Notes: generated from the letters alone by a model not told the origin. DNA of 64,000 bases from Thiomicrorhabdus sp. (GCF_963662555.1 NZ_OY759719.1:1756985-1820984); one strand, 5' to 3'; positions 1-9,831 are shown, counted from the first letter of the stretch. Program-made: numbers and translations.

Positions 1-261
1 TATTTAGCGGCAGACTTAGGACAAGAAGGAATTCGTGTTAATGCGGTTTCTGCAGGCCCTATTCGTACATTGGCTGCTGCGGGTATTAAAGACTTTAGAT
101 CTATGCTAGACAAAGCGGCTCAATCTACCCCACTTCGCCGTAATGTCACGATTGAAGAAGTCGGTAACACAGCGGCATTCTTATGTTCTGACTTAGCATC
201 TGGAATTACAGGTGAAATCACTTATGTTGATGGTGGGTACAACATTACTGCTTCAACCTAG
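1..261 (+). CDS. fabI: Enoyl-[ACP] reductase FabI, 3' part
   Basis: This is the C-terminal 86 residues of an NADH-dependent enoyl-ACP reductase, which performs the last reduction step of each round of type II fatty acid synthesis in the cytoplasm. The reading frame is open from the first base of the window, so the gene begins upstream. The visible part reads through the [13 protein letters not shown] segment after the active-site helix and ends in the DGGYNI motif typical of the short-chain dehydrogenase fold of FabI. The stop at 259-261 is followed by a palindromic repeat and a terminator hairpin. The family call is confident; the N-terminal cofactor motif and catalytic Tyr/Lys lie outside the window. 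Confidence 0.93.
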   Translation, partial: YLAADLGQEGIRVNAVSAGPIRTLAAAGIKDFRSMLDKAAQSTPLRRNVTIEEVGNTAAFLCSDLASGITGEITYVDGGYNITAST

Positions 262-301
262 TTGATGACATACCAAATAACCTAGTAGCTATACTACCAG
301 C

Positions 302-315
302 TACCAGGCCTGGTA
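302..315. repeat. Iterated palindrome TACCAGGCCTGGTA
   Basis: Perfect 14-bp copy of the palindrome found throughout this window, 40 bp after the fabI stop and just before its terminator. It is followed by AAA, as in most intergenic copies. Confidence 0.85.
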
Positions 316-322
316 AAATTCA

Positions 323-348
323 AAAAGCCGCAGAAATGCGGTTTTTTT
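323..348 (+). terminator. fabI terminator
   Basis: Stem AAAGCCGCA / TGCGGTTT with a GAAA-type loop, followed by a run of T on the plus strand, 60 bp after the fabI stop. It is a standard intrinsic terminator. Confidence 0.8.
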
Positions 349-444
349 ATAGCTTAATTTTGTGAGAGCCTTGAATATCACTATTGCACTAATCTAATGC
401 CAAATAAAAAAACACATCAGCATTAATTGAAAACAAACGCTAGG

Positions 445-487
445 AATAAAAAAAGCCGCTACAGATTAATATCTGTAACGGCTTTCT
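445..487 (-). terminator. Terminator of first tRNA-Val/Asp unit
   Basis: Hairpin AAAGCCG-TTACAGAT / ATCTGTA-CGGCTTT lies just downstream of the first tRNA-Asp in its direction of transcription. On the minus strand it is followed by seven T. It closes the tRNA unit at 495-655. Confidence 0.8.
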
Positions 488-494
488 TTTTAAC

Positions 495-571
495 TGGCGG
501 AGCGGACGGGATTCGAACCCGCGACCCCCTGCGTGACAGGCAGGTATTCTAACCAGCTGAACTACCGCTCC
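495..571 (-). tRNA. tRNA-Asp (anticodon GTC), copy 1
   Basis: A 77-nt cloverleaf on the minus strand, from GGAGCGG to an encoded CCA end. The anticodon arm reads CCTGC-CTGTCAC-GCAGG, giving anticodon GTC, and a GGTTCGAATCC T-arm is present. It is transcribed after tRNA-Val, 8 nt downstream of it. The mature sequence is identical to the second copy at 770-846. Confidence 0.97.
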
Positions 572-579
572 TAATTGTA

Positions 580-655
580 TGGTGGGTGATACTGGGCTCG
601 AACCAGTGACCCTCGCCTTGTAAGGGCGATGCTCTCCCAACTGAGCTAATCACCC
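580..655 (-). tRNA. tRNA-Val (anticodon TAC), copy 1
   Basis: A 76-nt tRNA on the minus strand with acceptor stem GGGTGAT / ATCACCC and encoded CCA. The anticodon arm CGCCC-TTACAAG-GGCG gives TAC. It is the first gene of the Val-Asp pair. No clear promoter is visible in 656-769, so it may be served by weak readthrough from the upstream pair or by a promoter I cannot recognise. Confidence 0.97.
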
Positions 656-735
656 AGGATAGACAAAAAAGTTTTACATTCAAAATTTGAATAACTTTTC
701 TGTTTTGTATTACTGCAAACTCCTGAAGATTTGCA

Positions 736-763
736 ATAAAAAAGCTAGTTATAAACTAGCTTT
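736..763 (-). terminator. Terminator of second tRNA-Val/Asp unit
   Basis: Hairpin AAAGCTAGTT-ATA-AACTAGCTTT, followed on the minus strand by a T run. It directly follows the tRNA-Asp at 770-846 and separates the two tRNA pairs. Confidence 0.75.
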
Positions 764-769
764 TAAATA

Positions 770-846
770 TGGCGGAGCGGACGGGATTCGAACCCGCGAC
801 CCCCTGCGTGACAGGCAGGTATTCTAACCAGCTGAACTACCGCTCC
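770..846 (-). tRNA. tRNA-Asp (anticodon GTC), copy 2
   Basis: A 77-nt tRNA identical in its mature sequence to the copy at 495-571, with encoded CCA. It is separated from the preceding tRNA-Val by a single base, whereas the other pair has 8 bases there. The pair was therefore duplicated, with divergence only in the spacers. Confidence 0.97.
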
Positions 847-847
847 G

Positions 848-923
848 TGGTGGGTGATACTGGGCTCGAACCAGTGACCCTCGCCTTGTAAGGGCGATGC
901 TCTCCCAACTGAGCTAATCACCC
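848..923 (-). tRNA. tRNA-Val (anticodon TAC), copy 2
   Basis: A 76-nt tRNA identical to the copy at 580-655, with CCA encoded. It is the first gene after a strong sigma-70 promoter at 983-1010. Confidence 0.97.
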
Positions 924-982
924 AATTAAACTTGCTCTACATGGCTTGTGGCCTGTGTTGCTGTGCTTAATTGATGTGGCGT

Positions 983-1010
983 ATTATAGAGTTCTGGGAG
1001 AGCTTGTCAA
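983..1010 (-). promoter_or_regulatory. Sigma-70 promoter of the Val-Asp tRNA operon
   Basis: On the minus strand TTGACA (1010-1005) and TATAAT (988-983) are perfect -35 and -10 boxes with a 16-bp spacer. They are followed by a GC-containing ACGCC discriminator, as seen at stable RNA promoters under stringent control. The same TATAATACGCC block occurs before the tRNA-Gly operon near 50745. Confidence 0.85.
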
Positions 1011-1060
1011 TCAAATTTAAATGTTTTTTTACATTTTTTTGATAGCCAATTTGTAAGTTA

Positions 1061-1333
1061 TTAATTAACCGCTTCTTTTAGTGCTTTACCAGCAGTAAAC
1101 TTAGGAACTTTAGCAGCTGGAATTTGCATTTCAGCACCAGTTTGTGGGTTACGACCAGTACGTGCAGAACGCTCACCTACTTTAAAAGTACCAAAACCGA
1201 TAATAGCAACAGAATCACCTGAGCTCATTGCTTTAGTAATAGAAGCTACTGTTGCATCTAATGCTTTAGCTGCATCTGCTTTTGTTAAACCAGCTTCTTC
1301 TGCGATTGCACTTACTAATTCAGATTTATTCAT
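1061..1333 (-). CDS. hupB: DNA-binding protein HU-beta
   Basis: A 90-residue histone-like HU protein, which forms dimers that bend and compact DNA in the nucleoid. It starts [21 protein letters not shown] and contains the DNA-binding arm segment [21 protein letters not shown] near residues 46-66, then [20 protein letters not shown], the family's usual end. An ATG 12 bp upstream exists, but its GGAG is the ribosome-binding site for the start used here. The gene follows lon, as in many gammaproteobacteria, and has its own promoter-like sequence. Confidence 0.96.
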   Translation of the reverse strand: MNKSELVSAIAEEAGLTKADAAKALDATVASITKAMSSGDSVAIIGFGTFKVGERSARTGRNPQTGAEMQIPAAKVPKFTAGKALKEAVN

Positions 1334-1388
1334 TTTTTTCTCCATGAGTTTTTAATGTATTTTTTATCCACCACCTTTGGCTCATGCA

Positions 1389-1418
1389 TTTATAGCAATC
1401 ATAACCAAATGGTGTCAA
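1389..1418 (-). promoter_or_regulatory. Candidate hupB promoter
   Basis: On the minus strand TTGACA (1418-1413) and TATAAA (1394-1389) are separated by 18 bp, about 55 bp before the hupB start. The position and both boxes fit a sigma-70 promoter; the spacer is one base longer than optimal. Confidence 0.6.
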
Positions 1419-1441
1419 GTAAAAAAAGCTATTTTCACTAA

Positions 1442-3862
1442 TTAATGTCGATTTGAAGCCTTTACAGCGGTTTTTTGGGCCTTGTCATCAGTATAAGTAA
1501 TGGCCTCAGAAGCTTCACTTAATGGCTTAGGCTTATTAATTAATGCCAAATCTAACACTTCATCTACCCATCTAACCGGATGAATATCGAGTTTATTTTT
1601 AACTTCATCTGGCACATCTGCCAAATCTCTAACATTGTCATGTGGAATTAAAACGGTTTTAATTCCACCACGAAGAGCGGCAAGAAGTTTCTCTTTTAGC
1701 CCTCCGATCGGCAAAACCTCACCTCTTAGGGTGATTTCACCAGTCATGGCAACATCAGCTCTAACAGGTATTTTAGTTAAAACTGATGTAATTGCTGTAC
1801 AAATAGCAATACCAGCACTTGGACCATCTTTTTTGATAGCCCCTTCAGGAAAGTGTAAATGCAGGTCGTTTGTTTCATAAAAGTCATCGGGTAGCCCTAA
1901 TGCCTCTGAACGACTACGTATTACACTCATAGCGGCTTGTACTGATTCTTGCATAACGCTACCTAACTGACCAGTGCTAGACAGTTTTCCTTTACCAGGC
2001 ATGGCAGTCGCTTCAATTCTTAATAAATCACCACCAACACGAGTCCAAGCTAAACCAGCCACCTGACCGATTCTATCCTCGCTATCAGCAAGACCCACAC
2101 GATAACGTGCAACGCCTAGATAATCTTCAAGCTCATTTTTAGTTACCGTGATATGTGCCTGCTTATCAGTGCTAGTTACAATCTTTTTAACCGCTTTACG
2201 GCATATTTTTGCCAATTCACGAGCTAATAATCGCACCCCAGCTTCACGCGTATAAAGTTGAATAATCCCTTGGATAGCACTTTCTGTCACTTCTAGCTCA
2301 CCCTTTTTCAAACCATGATCTTTAATGGCTCTTGGTAACAAGTGTTTTTGTGCGATATTTAACTTTTCAGGTTCTGTGTAACCAGATAAATTAATGACTT
2401 CCATTCGGTCTAACAAGGCTTCTGGAATATCCATAGAGTTAGACGTAGCCACAAACATAACATCAGATAAATCATAATCTATTTCTAAATAATGATCGTT
2501 AAACGTACTGTTTTGTTCTGGGTCTAAAACTTCTAACAGTGCTGAAGCTGGATCACCACGCATATCACTCGACATTTTGTCGATTTCATCTAATAAAAAC
2601 AGTGGGTTTTTGGTTCCAGCTGTTTGCATTTTTTGAATAATTTTGCCTGGTAAGGCACCGATATAGGTTTTTCTATGCCCTCGTATTTCAGCTTCGTCTC
2701 TAACGCCTCCTAAAGACATACGTACGTATTTACGATTGGTTGCTTCAGCGATAGAGCGTGCTAAAGAGGTTTTACCCACACCTGGAGGCCCAACTAAACA
2801 CAGAATTGGCCCTTTCATTTTTTTAACACGTTTTTGTACTGCAAGGTATTCTATGATGCGTTCTTTAACTTTCTCTAAACCATAGTGTTGTAAATCTAGA
2901 ATAGTTTCTGCTTTCTCTAAGTTATTAGAAACTCGGCTTCTTTTTTTCCATGGTAAATCAATTAACCAATCTAAATAATTTCTTACAACGGTTGCTTCAG
3001 AGGACTGAGCAGGCATCATTTTGAGTTTTTTAAGCTCTGTATTTGCCTTTTTGTGGGCCTCAGATGTCATGCCTGATTTCTCAATACGGGCATTAAGCTC
3101 ATCCATCTCATTAACAGCGTCTTCATCACCGCCTGCTAATTCGCTATGGATAGCCTTAATTTTTTCATTAAGGTAGTACTCTCTTTGAGTTTTATCCATC
3201 TGTTTTTTAACTCGAGAGGTGATTCTTTTTTCTGACTCTAGCATCTCAAGTTCGGTCTCTATCATTGCAAGAACCCGCTCAAGACGATCACTTACCGAGG
3301 TTAATTCGAGTAATGACTGCTTTTCTTCAACGCTTAATTTTAGATTAGCCGAAATTAAATCTACCATGCGATCAGGATTTGTTTCTTTTTTAACAGAGGC
3401 TTTAACTTCAGATGGAATTTTCTTTTTAAGGTCTGCAAAAAAGTTGAAACGTTCGCTTAAAGCTCGCATCAATACGATTGTATCAACTTCATTTTCTGAG
3501 TTTACTTCAACTTCAGAGATATCACCGAGCAGTACATTATTATCAACATGTAAACTGGTAAGTTTAAAACGTTGAATACCTTCAACTAAAACCTTTACCG
3601 TGCCATCAGGCAATTTAAGTAACTGAAGAATATTGGCCATTGTGCCTACAGAATATAAATCTTCTAATGTAGGAATATCTAGCTCTGCACTTTTTTGGGT
3701 CACTAAAAAAATTTGTTTATCGCCCTGCATCGCTTCATTGAGGGCATGAATAGATTTTTCTCTGCCCACGAATAAAGGCATGACATTTCCTGGGAAAACG
3801 ACAACATCTCGTAATGGTAAAACCAATACATCCATTTTCATACTTACTTGATCAATATCCAT
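1442..3862 (-). CDS. lon: ATP-dependent protease Lon
   Basis: An 806-residue LonA protease, a cytoplasmic hexamer that unfolds and degrades misfolded and short-lived regulatory proteins. Residues 10-205 form the substrate-binding N domain, followed by a coiled-coil segment. The AAA+ module has Walker A GPPGVGKT at 358-365 and the Walker B segment [10 protein letters not shown]. The C-terminal protease domain carries the catalytic serine in KDGPSAG near residue 685 and the catalytic lysine further on. Length matches the family. It lies downstream of clpX, but a terminator at 3924-3950 separates them, so it probably has its own promoter in 3863-3923. Confidence 0.98.
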   Translation of the reverse strand: MDIDQVSMKMDVLVLPLRDVVVFPGNVMPLFVGREKSIHALNEAMQGDKQIFLVTQKSAELDIPTLEDLYSVGTMANILQLLKLPDGTVKVLVEGIQRFKLTSLHVDNNVLLGDISEVEVNSENEVDTIVLMRALSERFNFFADLKKKIPSEVKASVKKETNPDRMVDLISANLKLSVEEKQSLLELTSVSDRLERVLAMIETELEMLESEKRITSRVKKQMDKTQREYYLNEKIKAIHSELAGGDEDAVNEMDELNARIEKSGMTSEAHKKANTELKKLKMMPAQSSEATVVRNYLDWLIDLPWKKRSRVSNNLEKAETILDLQHYGLEKVKERIIEYLAVQKRVKKMKGPILCLVGPPGVGKTSLARSIAEATNRKYVRMSLGGVRDEAEIRGHRKTYIGALPGKIIQKMQTAGTKNPLFLLDEIDKMSSDMRGDPASALLEVLDPEQNSTFNDHYLEIDYDLSDVMFVATSNSMDIPEALLDRMEVINLSGYTEPEKLNIAQKHLLPRAIKDHGLKKGELEVTESAIQGIIQLYTREAGVRLLARELAKICRKAVKKIVTSTDKQAHITVTKNELEDYLGVARYRVGLADSEDRIGQVAGLAWTRVGGDLLRIEATAMPGKGKLSSTGQLGSVMQESVQAAMSVIRSRSEALGLPDDFYETNDLHLHFPEGAIKKDGPSAGIAICTAITSVLTKIPVRADVAMTGEITLRGEVLPIGGLKEKLLAALRGGIKTVLIPHDNVRDLADVPDEVKNKLDIHPVRWVDEVLDLALINKPKPLSEASEAITYTDDKAQKTAVKASNRH

Positions 3863-3923
3863 TTTTAATCCCTTTCTTAGGCAAACTAAGCCATTGTGGT
3901 TGCTCTAATGGCAAATTTTACCT

Positions 3924-3950
3924 TTAAAAAACCCAGCATATAGCTGGGTT
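3924..3950 (-). terminator. clpX terminator
   Basis: Stem AACCCAGC / GCTGGGTT with a short AT loop, followed on the minus strand by six T, 35 bp after the clpX stop. It separates clpX from lon. Confidence 0.75.
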
Positions 3951-3984
3951 AAAACATCATTCTAAATGGTCGTTTTAAACTAGA

Positions 3985-5244
3985 CTATTCACTAGAGGCT
4001 ACTTTAGGTAACTCATCTTGATATACCAAAAGAGGTGACTTCTTACCTTGAATCACTGCTTTATTAATAACGACCTTTTCTACATTTTTCAAGCTTGGTA
4101 GGTCATACATTGTATCAAGCAACAATTGCTCCAATATTGAACGTAATCCACGTGCTCCAGTTTTTCTTTCTATTGCCAATTGTGCAATTTCAGATAAAGC
4201 ATCTTTACGGAATTCTAATTCAGCACCTTCTAACTCAAACATTTTCTGGAACTGCTTAACCAAGGCGTTTTTAGGCTCCGTTAAAATTTGAATTAATGCC
4301 GCTTCATCTAATTCTTCTAAAGAAGCAATCATTGGTAAACGCCCAACAAACTCAGGAATTAAACCAAACTTAATCAAATCTTCTGGTTCGATTTTTTTGA
4401 ATTTTTCTGTGATTGTAAGCTTTTTATCTTTAGTCTTCACTTCAGCTGAAAAACCAATACCAATATTGGTTTCTGTACGTTGATCAATAATCTTATCTAG
4501 TCCTTCAAATGCCCCACCAACGATAAATAGGATTTTTGAAGTATCAACTTGAATCATATCTTGATTTGGGTGTTTACGACCACCTTGAGGCGGAACTGAA
4601 GCAGTGGTACCTTCTACCAACTTCAATAAGGCTTGCTGTACACCTTCACCAGAAACATCACGAGTAATAGATGGATTTTCAGATTTACGAGTGATTTTAT
4701 CGATTTCATCAATATAGATAATACCGCGTTCTGCTTTTTCAGGATCGTTATCGCAACGTTGTAAAAGCTTGAGAACGATACTTTCAACATCCTCACCTAC
4801 GTAACCGGCTTCTGTCAATGTGGTAGCATCGGCAATCGCAAACGGCACATCTAATAATCTTGCTAATGTTTGTGCAAGCAATGTCTTACCAGAGCCTGTT
4901 GGTCCAATAAGCAAAATATTACTTTTAGTTAGTTCAACATCATCTTTAACATGGGCATTTTGTAGACGCTTGTAATGGTTATATACTGCTACAGATAAAA
5001 CTTTCTTAGCATTAAATTGACCAATAACATAATCGTCTAAAATAGCACTGATTTCATGAGGTGTAGGCAAATTCTCCAGTTCAAATTGGCTAATATCCTC
5101 TTCACCAAACTCTTCTCTAAGAATGTCGTTACACAGCTCAACACATTCATCACAAATGTAAACCGAAGGGCCTGCAATTAACTTTCTTACTTCGTCTTGT
5201 CCTTTACCACAGAAAGAACAATATAGTGTTTTATCTTCACTCAT
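3985..5244 (-). CDS. clpX: ClpXP unfoldase subunit ClpX
   Basis: A 419-residue AAA+ unfoldase that recognises tagged substrates and threads them into ClpP. The N-terminal zinc-binding domain has Cys9, Cys12, Cys31 and Cys34. Walker A GPTGSGKT is at 114-121, Walker B reads [10 protein letters not shown], and the GYVGEDVE pore-1 loop and an [14 protein letters not shown] segment follow. It lies 10 bp downstream of clpP, in one operon. Length and motifs are standard. Confidence 0.98.
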   Translation of the reverse strand: MSEDKTLYCSFCGKGQDEVRKLIAGPSVYICDECVELCNDILREEFGEEDISQFELENLPTPHEISAILDDYVIGQFNAKKVLSVAVYNHYKRLQNAHVKDDVELTKSNILLIGPTGSGKTLLAQTLARLLDVPFAIADATTLTEAGYVGEDVESIVLKLLQRCDNDPEKAERGIIYIDEIDKITRKSENPSITRDVSGEGVQQALLKLVEGTTASVPPQGGRKHPNQDMIQVDTSKILFIVGGAFEGLDKIIDQRTETNIGIGFSAEVKTKDKKLTITEKFKKIEPEDLIKFGLIPEFVGRLPMIASLEELDEAALIQILTEPKNALVKQFQKMFELEGAELEFRKDALSEIAQLAIERKTGARGLRSILEQLLLDTMYDLPSLKNVEKVVINKAVIQGKKSPLLVYQDELPKVASSE

Positions 5245-5254
5245 ATTTATTGCC

Positions 5255-5854
5255 TTAACGGTTAGTCAGTACTTTATCAATCAAACCATAATCACATGCT
5301 TGTTCAGCACTCATGAAATTATCGCGATCAGTGTCTTGTTCAATAGTTTTAATGTCTTGCCCTGTGTGCTCAGCTAATGCAGCATTCAATTTATTTTTAA
5401 TTTGCATGATTTCTTGTGCATGAATTTGAATATCACTAGCCTGGCCTTGAAAACCACCTAATGGTTGATGAATCATTACACGTGAGTTTGGTAATGCAAA
5501 ACGTTTACCTTTAGCACCTGCTGATAACAAAAAAGATCCCATACTTGCCGCCTGGCCAATACACATAGTTGTCACATCAGGCTTGATAAAACGCATAGTG
5601 TCATAAATCGCCATACCTGCTGTTACACTTCCACCTGGCGAGTTGATATAAAGGTGAATGTCTTTTTCTGGATTTTCAGATTCTAAGAACAGCATTTGCG
5701 CAACAATTAAATTTGCCATATGGTCTTCAACTTGACCAACCAAAAAGATAACACGCTCTTTTAATAGTCTAGAATAAATATCGTACGAACGCTCACCGCG
5801 ACTTGTTTGCTCAATAACCATTGGTACAAGTGCATTTTGAATCAAGTTATCCAT
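5255..5854 (-). CDS. clpP: ATP-dependent Clp protease proteolytic subunit ClpP
   Basis: A 199-residue serine protease that forms the double heptameric chamber used by ClpX and ClpA. The catalytic triad is visible as Ser104 (in QAASMGS), His129 (in VMIHQP) and Asp178 (in DTDRDN). The spacing of 25 and 49 residues is as in the E. coli enzyme. It is the first gene of the clpP-clpX pair, downstream of tig and after a terminator. Confidence 0.98.
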   Translation of the reverse strand: MDNLIQNALVPMVIEQTSRGERSYDIYSRLLKERVIFLVGQVEDHMANLIVAQMLFLESENPEKDIHLYINSPGGSVTAGMAIYDTMRFIKPDVTTMCIGQAASMGSFLLSAGAKGKRFALPNSRVMIHQPLGGFQGQASDIQIHAQEIMQIKNKLNAALAEHTGQDIKTIEQDTDRDNFMSAEQACDYGLIDKVLTNR

Positions 5855-5927
5855 ATTCCGCTGTATTTCCTGTAGGTTTTATTTTTATTAAATTTGTATT
5901 TATGAGTATCTTAGCCTTTTCTGAGGC

Positions 5928-5984
5928 AAAAAAAAACTTAACCCCAAGCACAAATAGTAATTTTATGCCCAGGGTTAAGTTTTT
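5928..5984 (-). terminator. tig terminator
   Basis: Long hairpin with arms AAACTTAACCC and GGGTTAAGTTT around a roughly 25-nt loop, followed on the minus strand by about nine T. It lies 30 bp after the tig stop and separates tig from clpP. Confidence 0.75.
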
Positions 5985-6011
5985 GACAAAAAATTTAGCT
6001 TTTAAGCTAAT

Positions 6012-7325
6012 TTACATTGGTGAATTAATTACTTCATCAAATGCTTTTTTCACTTTTTTCACTTTTGCTTCGTCAATGATTTTTGAAGCAACTTTGCCTT
6101 CAACCAAGATAGCACGAATTTCTGAACGAGCACCTGGGTTTTGAGCATACCAACCAATTACTTCAGCAGGATCTTCATAAGAAGAAGCTTGTTCTTCAAT
6201 ATAAGCTTCAACTTCTTCATTAGACGCTTCAATATTGTTTGTTTTGATGATGTCACCTAAAACTAAACCAAGTTTAACGCGGTTTTTGGCTTCTTCTTCA
6301 AAGTGACTCGCTTCGATATTTACATCTTCAGCTTTCATACCTTGCTGTTGAAGATTTTGAACCGCACGATCCATTAAGTTTTTAACTTCTTGGTCAATTA
6401 AAGACTTAGGCATTTCAACATCAATAATAGTTTGTAGAGCTTCTAAAGCCGCAGAACGGTTTTTGCTTTCTACAGCACGAGAAAGTTCTTTTTCCATGCT
6501 ATCTTTGATTTCTTTAACTAGCGATTCTTCAGTTCCATCTTCAATACCAAATGATTTAACAAAATCTTCATCAATTTCTGGTAATACTTTTGTAGAGATA
6601 GAATGAACAGTGATATCAAATGTTGCTGTTTTACCTTTAAGGTTTTCAGCTTGATAATCATCAGGGAAAACAACTTCAATTGTTTTCTCTTCGCCTTTTT
6701 TCATGCCTACGATTCCATCTTCAAAACCTGGGATCATACGTCCAGATCCAATTTCAAGAGGTACGTCTTCAGCTGAACCGCCTTCAAAGATTTCGCCATC
6801 AATTTTTCCAACGAAATCAATAACAACTTGCTCACCCTTCTTAGCTTTTTTAGCTGCACTTTTTGAAGGTTTCCAAGCCATACGTTGTTCACGTAGACGA
6901 GTAATCATATTCTCAACATCTTTATCTGTTACAGCCGCTTCAGTGATTTCAACTTTAACGCCAGAGAATTCAGGAATTGTAATTTCTGGGTAAACTTCAA
7001 AGCGAGCAGTAAAAGTAACAGAACCATCTTTATCGTCTAACGCATCAAAAATTGGGTTTCCTGCTACCTGTAAGTTCTCTTGTGAAATTGCATCATAAAA
7101 TGCTTTCTGTAATGCTTCGCCCATTACCTCTTGGTTTACTTGTGCACCATGGCGTTTCTTAACAACGTTTAAAGGCACTTTACCTGGACGGAAACCATCC
7201 ATTTTGATCGTGCGACGAATTTCATTTAAACGTTTGTCAACATCTGCATTTAAGTTATCAGATGGAAACGTGACCGTCATTTTGTGTTCAAGACCTTGTT
7301 CTGGTTTTTCTACAGTTACTTGCAT
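6012..7325 (-). CDS. tig: Trigger factor
   Basis: A 437-residue ribosome-associated chaperone and peptidyl-prolyl isomerase that receives nascent chains at the tunnel exit. The N-terminal domain carries the ribosome-binding signature GFRPGKVP near residues 45-52. An FKBP-type PPIase domain occupies about 150-245 (GEQVVIDFVGKIDGEIFEGG), and the helical C-terminal cradle fills the rest. The position before clpP-clpX-lon is the conserved proteostasis order. Confidence 0.98.
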   Translation of the reverse strand: MQVTVEKPEQGLEHKMTVTFPSDNLNADVDKRLNEIRRTIKMDGFRPGKVPLNVVKKRHGAQVNQEVMGEALQKAFYDAISQENLQVAGNPIFDALDDKDGSVTFTARFEVYPEITIPEFSGVKVEITEAAVTDKDVENMITRLREQRMAWKPSKSAAKKAKKGEQVVIDFVGKIDGEIFEGGSAEDVPLEIGSGRMIPGFEDGIVGMKKGEEKTIEVVFPDDYQAENLKGKTATFDITVHSISTKVLPEIDEDFVKSFGIEDGTEESLVKEIKDSMEKELSRAVESKNRSAALEALQTIIDVEMPKSLIDQEVKNLMDRAVQNLQQQGMKAEDVNIEASHFEEEAKNRVKLGLVLGDIIKTNNIEASNEEVEAYIEEQASSYEDPAEVIGWYAQNPGARSEIRAILVEGKVASKIIDEAKVKKVKKAFDEVINSPM

Positions 7326-7629
7326 TTTTTAAATCCAAAGTTCGATGTTTTAAATATGATTAATCAAAAAACAGCATTAATTTGCATTTCTTGATCGGTA
7401 AAAATTAGACATGGAATTATACGGACTTAAGCAGGAAATTTAAAGAAAAACTGATAAAATCGAACAAAAACAATAGGAAAAAGCCTATTTTCTTTACTTT
7501 TCTTGAGTAAATACAAAAAACTGATAGAATCATCTGCCAGATTTATAGTTTATTTGACTCTACTAACAAATAAGATAAAACGCTTACATAGTAGTAAAAA
7601 TCAAATCATTTAATTTAAGGAATAACAAA
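7326..7629. other. Divergent intergenic region, tig / DUF2892 gene
   Basis: A 304-bp AT-rich region holding the promoters of two divergent genes. A sigma-70-like promoter for the rightward gene is at 7503-7530. A small hairpin (AATAGG / CCTATT) lies around 7470-7487. No other feature is recognised. Confidence 0.5.
7503..7530 (+). promoter_or_regulatory. Candidate promoter of the 7630 gene
   Basis: TTGAGT (7503-7508) and TAGAAT (7525-7530) with a 16-bp spacer, about 100 bp before the start codon. An AAGGA ribosome-binding site follows at 7616-7620. Confidence 0.55.
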
Positions 7630-7833
7630 ATGACAATTGAAAGAATTGTATTACTAGTTGCTGGAACTATGGTTCTTGCCAGTACGCTTTTGAGCGTTTA
7701 CCACACTCCAGAATGGTTATATTTAACTGGTTTTGTTGGTGCAAACCTAATCTTCTCTGGCGTAACTGGTTTTTGCCCGATGGTATTCATTTTGCGTAAA
7801 TTAGGCTTTAAACACGGACCAGTTTTCCGTTAA
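7630..7833 (+). CDS. DUF2892 family inner-membrane protein (YgaP-like TM domain)
   Basis: A 67-residue protein with two membrane helices (about residues 5-22 and 28-46), joined by a short loop with a His-Thr-Pro turn. The C-terminal GVTGFCPMVFILRKLGFK block is the hallmark of the DUF2892 / YgaP transmembrane family. In YgaP it is fused to a rhodanese domain; here the membrane part stands alone. The single Cys in TGFCP is conserved in the family. It may help membrane sulfur-transfer chemistry, which would suit a sulfur oxidiser, but that is only inference. It has a clear AAGGA ribosome-binding site and its own promoter. Confidence 0.8.
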   Translation: MTIERIVLLVAGTMVLASTLLSVYHTPEWLYLTGFVGANLIFSGVTGFCPMVFILRKLGFKHGPVFR

Positions 7834-7847
7834 AAACCAATTTTGCT

Positions 7848-7872
7848 CCAACCCAGTACTCTATTGGGTTGG
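7848..7872. terminator. Hairpin between convergent genes
   Basis: Stem CCAACCCA / TGGGTTGG directly after the 7630 gene and before the end of the convergent ABC-F gene. There is no long T run on either side, so termination activity is likely but unproven. Confidence 0.45.
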
Positions 7873-7898
7873 GAACTTCTAAATAAATATATCTTTTA

Positions 7899-9818
7899 CT
7901 ACTCTTCCACAATTAGCATTTCAGATTTAATTTCTTCAATCAATTCTTCTAATTCTAACCAACGCATCTCAGCATCTTCCAATGCTTGACTCGAAACGGC
8001 TTGCTGTTTAATACACTCTGCTAACTTGTCTTTATTCTGTGATTCATACAAGGATTCATCTTCCATCATTAAATGACACTCAGCCACCTGTTTTTGAAGT
8101 TGTTCCATTTTTTTATCAAGCTGCTTAATTTCTTGCTGATAAGGTTTTATTTTATTTTCAAGTAATTTTCGTTGCTGGGCATTTTCTTGTCTTAGTTCTT
8201 TTTTAGTTTTACCAGGCCTGGTAGGTTTATTTTCTTGTTGATGAGCTTTAATTGCTTTTAATTGCTCTTGAAGATAACCATCTAAATCTCCGTTATAAAG
8301 AGTTACTTTGCCATTATGTACCCACCAGAACTGATCTGAAATACTGGCTAAAAGATGTTTATCATGACTTACTAAGATAACCGCTCCTGAAAACTCCTGA
8401 ATAGCCATATCCAAAGCATCTCGAGTCTCCATATCTAAATGGTTAGTTGGCTCATCCAATATAATTAGGTTAGGTTTTTGAAAAACAATAATGGCCAGCG
8501 CTAACCGTGCTTTTTCGCCACCCGAAAAGGCTTTAATTGATTCGAGACACTGAGTATTTGAAAAACCAAACTGACCAAGAAAGTCACGAGCCTCTTGATC
8601 ACTTGGAGCCATTTCTTGGCTAAGAATATGTTGTAATGGGCTTTGATCAAAATGCAGTGAATCTATTTGATGCTGGGCAAAATAACCCACTTTTACCCCC
8701 TTACTAATAACCACCTTACCTGATTGCGGCTTAAGCTCACCGACCAACTGTTTTAATAAAGTGGTTTTACCTGAACCGTTTACGCCAACTAAACCAATTC
8801 TATCTCCCGCTCTAAGTACCAGATTAACCGTATCTAAAATAGTTTTATCTTGATAAGCGAAAGAGATGTCTTGAATATTCATCATTGGATCAGGTTGATG
8901 ATCCGGCGATAAAAACTTGAAAATAAAAGGATTCATTGCTTGAACAGCTGCAACCTCCTCCATGCGTTCTAGAGCTTTAACTCGGCTCTGGGCTTGTTTG
9001 GCTTTACTCGCCTTAGCTTTAAAACGTTCAATAAAGCTCTTTAAATGCTGCATTTGTTGCTTTTGTTTATCATGCAAAGCTTGCTGCTGCATTAACTGTT
9101 CATTTCGCTGACGTTCAAATGCCGCAAAGTTACCAGAATAATAGTAAATTTTTTGATTGTGAATATGGGCTATACCTTGGACAACTTGGTCAAGAAAATC
9201 TCTATCGTGAGAGATAATAATGACAGCACCTTCATAAGATTTTAACCATTGTTCTAACCAGGTAACGGCTTCAATATCCAAATGGTTTGTAGGTTCATCT
9301 AACAACAATAAATCTGCACGTTGCATTAATGCTCTAGCAAGCTTTAAACGAACCTGCCAACCACCTGAAAACTCAGACATGTTTTTTTCAAAATCAGCAT
9401 CGTTAAATCCTAAGCCATACAACAACTGTTTGGCTTTATTAGGCACTAAATAGCCTGCAATTTTATCTAAGGCATCGTATGCCTCTACTAAACCAATATG
9501 ATTATCTAAAGACTGATATTCTTTAACTTGTTCTGAGTATTGAGCATATAAACTATCGCCGTAGGTTACATATTCAAGAGCATTGACAGTTTTGGCTGTA
9601 ACTTCTTGTTCAACACATCCAATTAACCAACTTGCGGGTAAATCAATATGCCCTGCTTCAATTGGTAGCTCATTAAGAATGGCTTTAAAAAGTGACGTTT
9701 TACCAACGCCATTTTGGCCTATTAAGCCAATTTTTTGACCTGGATGAATAGTAAGAGTGGCTGAATCTAAAAGCGGTTTAATCCCCGCTCTAATGGATAG
9801 ATTTTGTAGAGTTAACAC
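7899..9818 (-). CDS. yheS: ABC-F family ATPase, YheS type
   Basis: A 639-residue soluble protein with two ABC ATPase domains and no membrane segment, as in ABC-F translation factors that act at the ribosomal E site. Domain 1 has Walker A GQNGVGKT near residue 35 and signature FSGGWQVRL; domain 2 has GVNGSGKT and FSGGEKARL. Each has an LLLDEPTNHLD or LIILDEPTNHLD Walker B. The linker KASKAKQAQSRVKALERME matches YheS closely. A Lys/Gln-rich C-terminal coiled coil follows. A copy of the iterated palindrome lies inside the gene at 8210-8223, encoding T-R-P-G-K just before the coiled coil. Confidence 0.92.
   Translation of the reverse strand: MLTLQNLSIRAGIKPLLDSATLTIHPGQKIGLIGQNGVGKTSLFKAILNELPIEAGHIDLPASWLIGCVEQEVTAKTVNALEYVTYGDSLYAQYSEQVKEYQSLDNHIGLVEAYDALDKIAGYLVPNKAKQLLYGLGFNDADFEKNMSEFSGGWQVRLKLARALMQRADLLLLDEPTNHLDIEAVTWLEQWLKSYEGAVIIISHDRDFLDQVVQGIAHIHNQKIYYYSGNFAAFERQRNEQLMQQQALHDKQKQQMQHLKSFIERFKAKASKAKQAQSRVKALERMEEVAAVQAMNPFIFKFLSPDHQPDPMMNIQDISFAYQDKTILDTVNLVLRAGDRIGLVGVNGSGKTTLLKQLVGELKPQSGKVVISKGVKVGYFAQHQIDSLHFDQSPLQHILSQEMAPSDQEARDFLGQFGFSNTQCLESIKAFSGGEKARLALAIIVFQKPNLIILDEPTNHLDMETRDALDMAIQEFSGAVILVSHDKHLLASISDQFWWVHNGKVTLYNGDLDGYLQEQLKAIKAHQQENKPTRPGKTKKELRQENAQQRKLLENKIKPYQQEIKQLDKKMEQLQKQVAECHLMMEDESLYESQNKDKLAECIKQQAVSSQALEDAEMRWLELEELIEEIKSEMLIVEE
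8210..8223. repeat. Iterated palindrome inside the ABC-F gene
   Basis: Perfect TACCAGGCCTGGTA inside a coding region. Read on the minus strand it encodes T-R-P-G-K in the flexible segment between ATPase domain 2 and the coiled coil. Confidence 0.85.
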
Positions 9819-9831
9819 AGATTTATTTCAT

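Noticed and set aside
440..640. A 66-residue open frame on the minus strand
   Set aside because: It lies over the tRNA-Asp and tRNA-Val genes and their terminator; it is a chance frame.
3219..3575. A 118-residue open frame on the plus strand opposite lon
   Set aside because: It is antisense to a well-conserved coding region, has no ribosome-binding site and no recognisable protein features.
6703..6993. A 96-residue open frame opposite tig
   Set aside because: Shadow of the trigger factor PPIase domain; composition follows the complementary codons.
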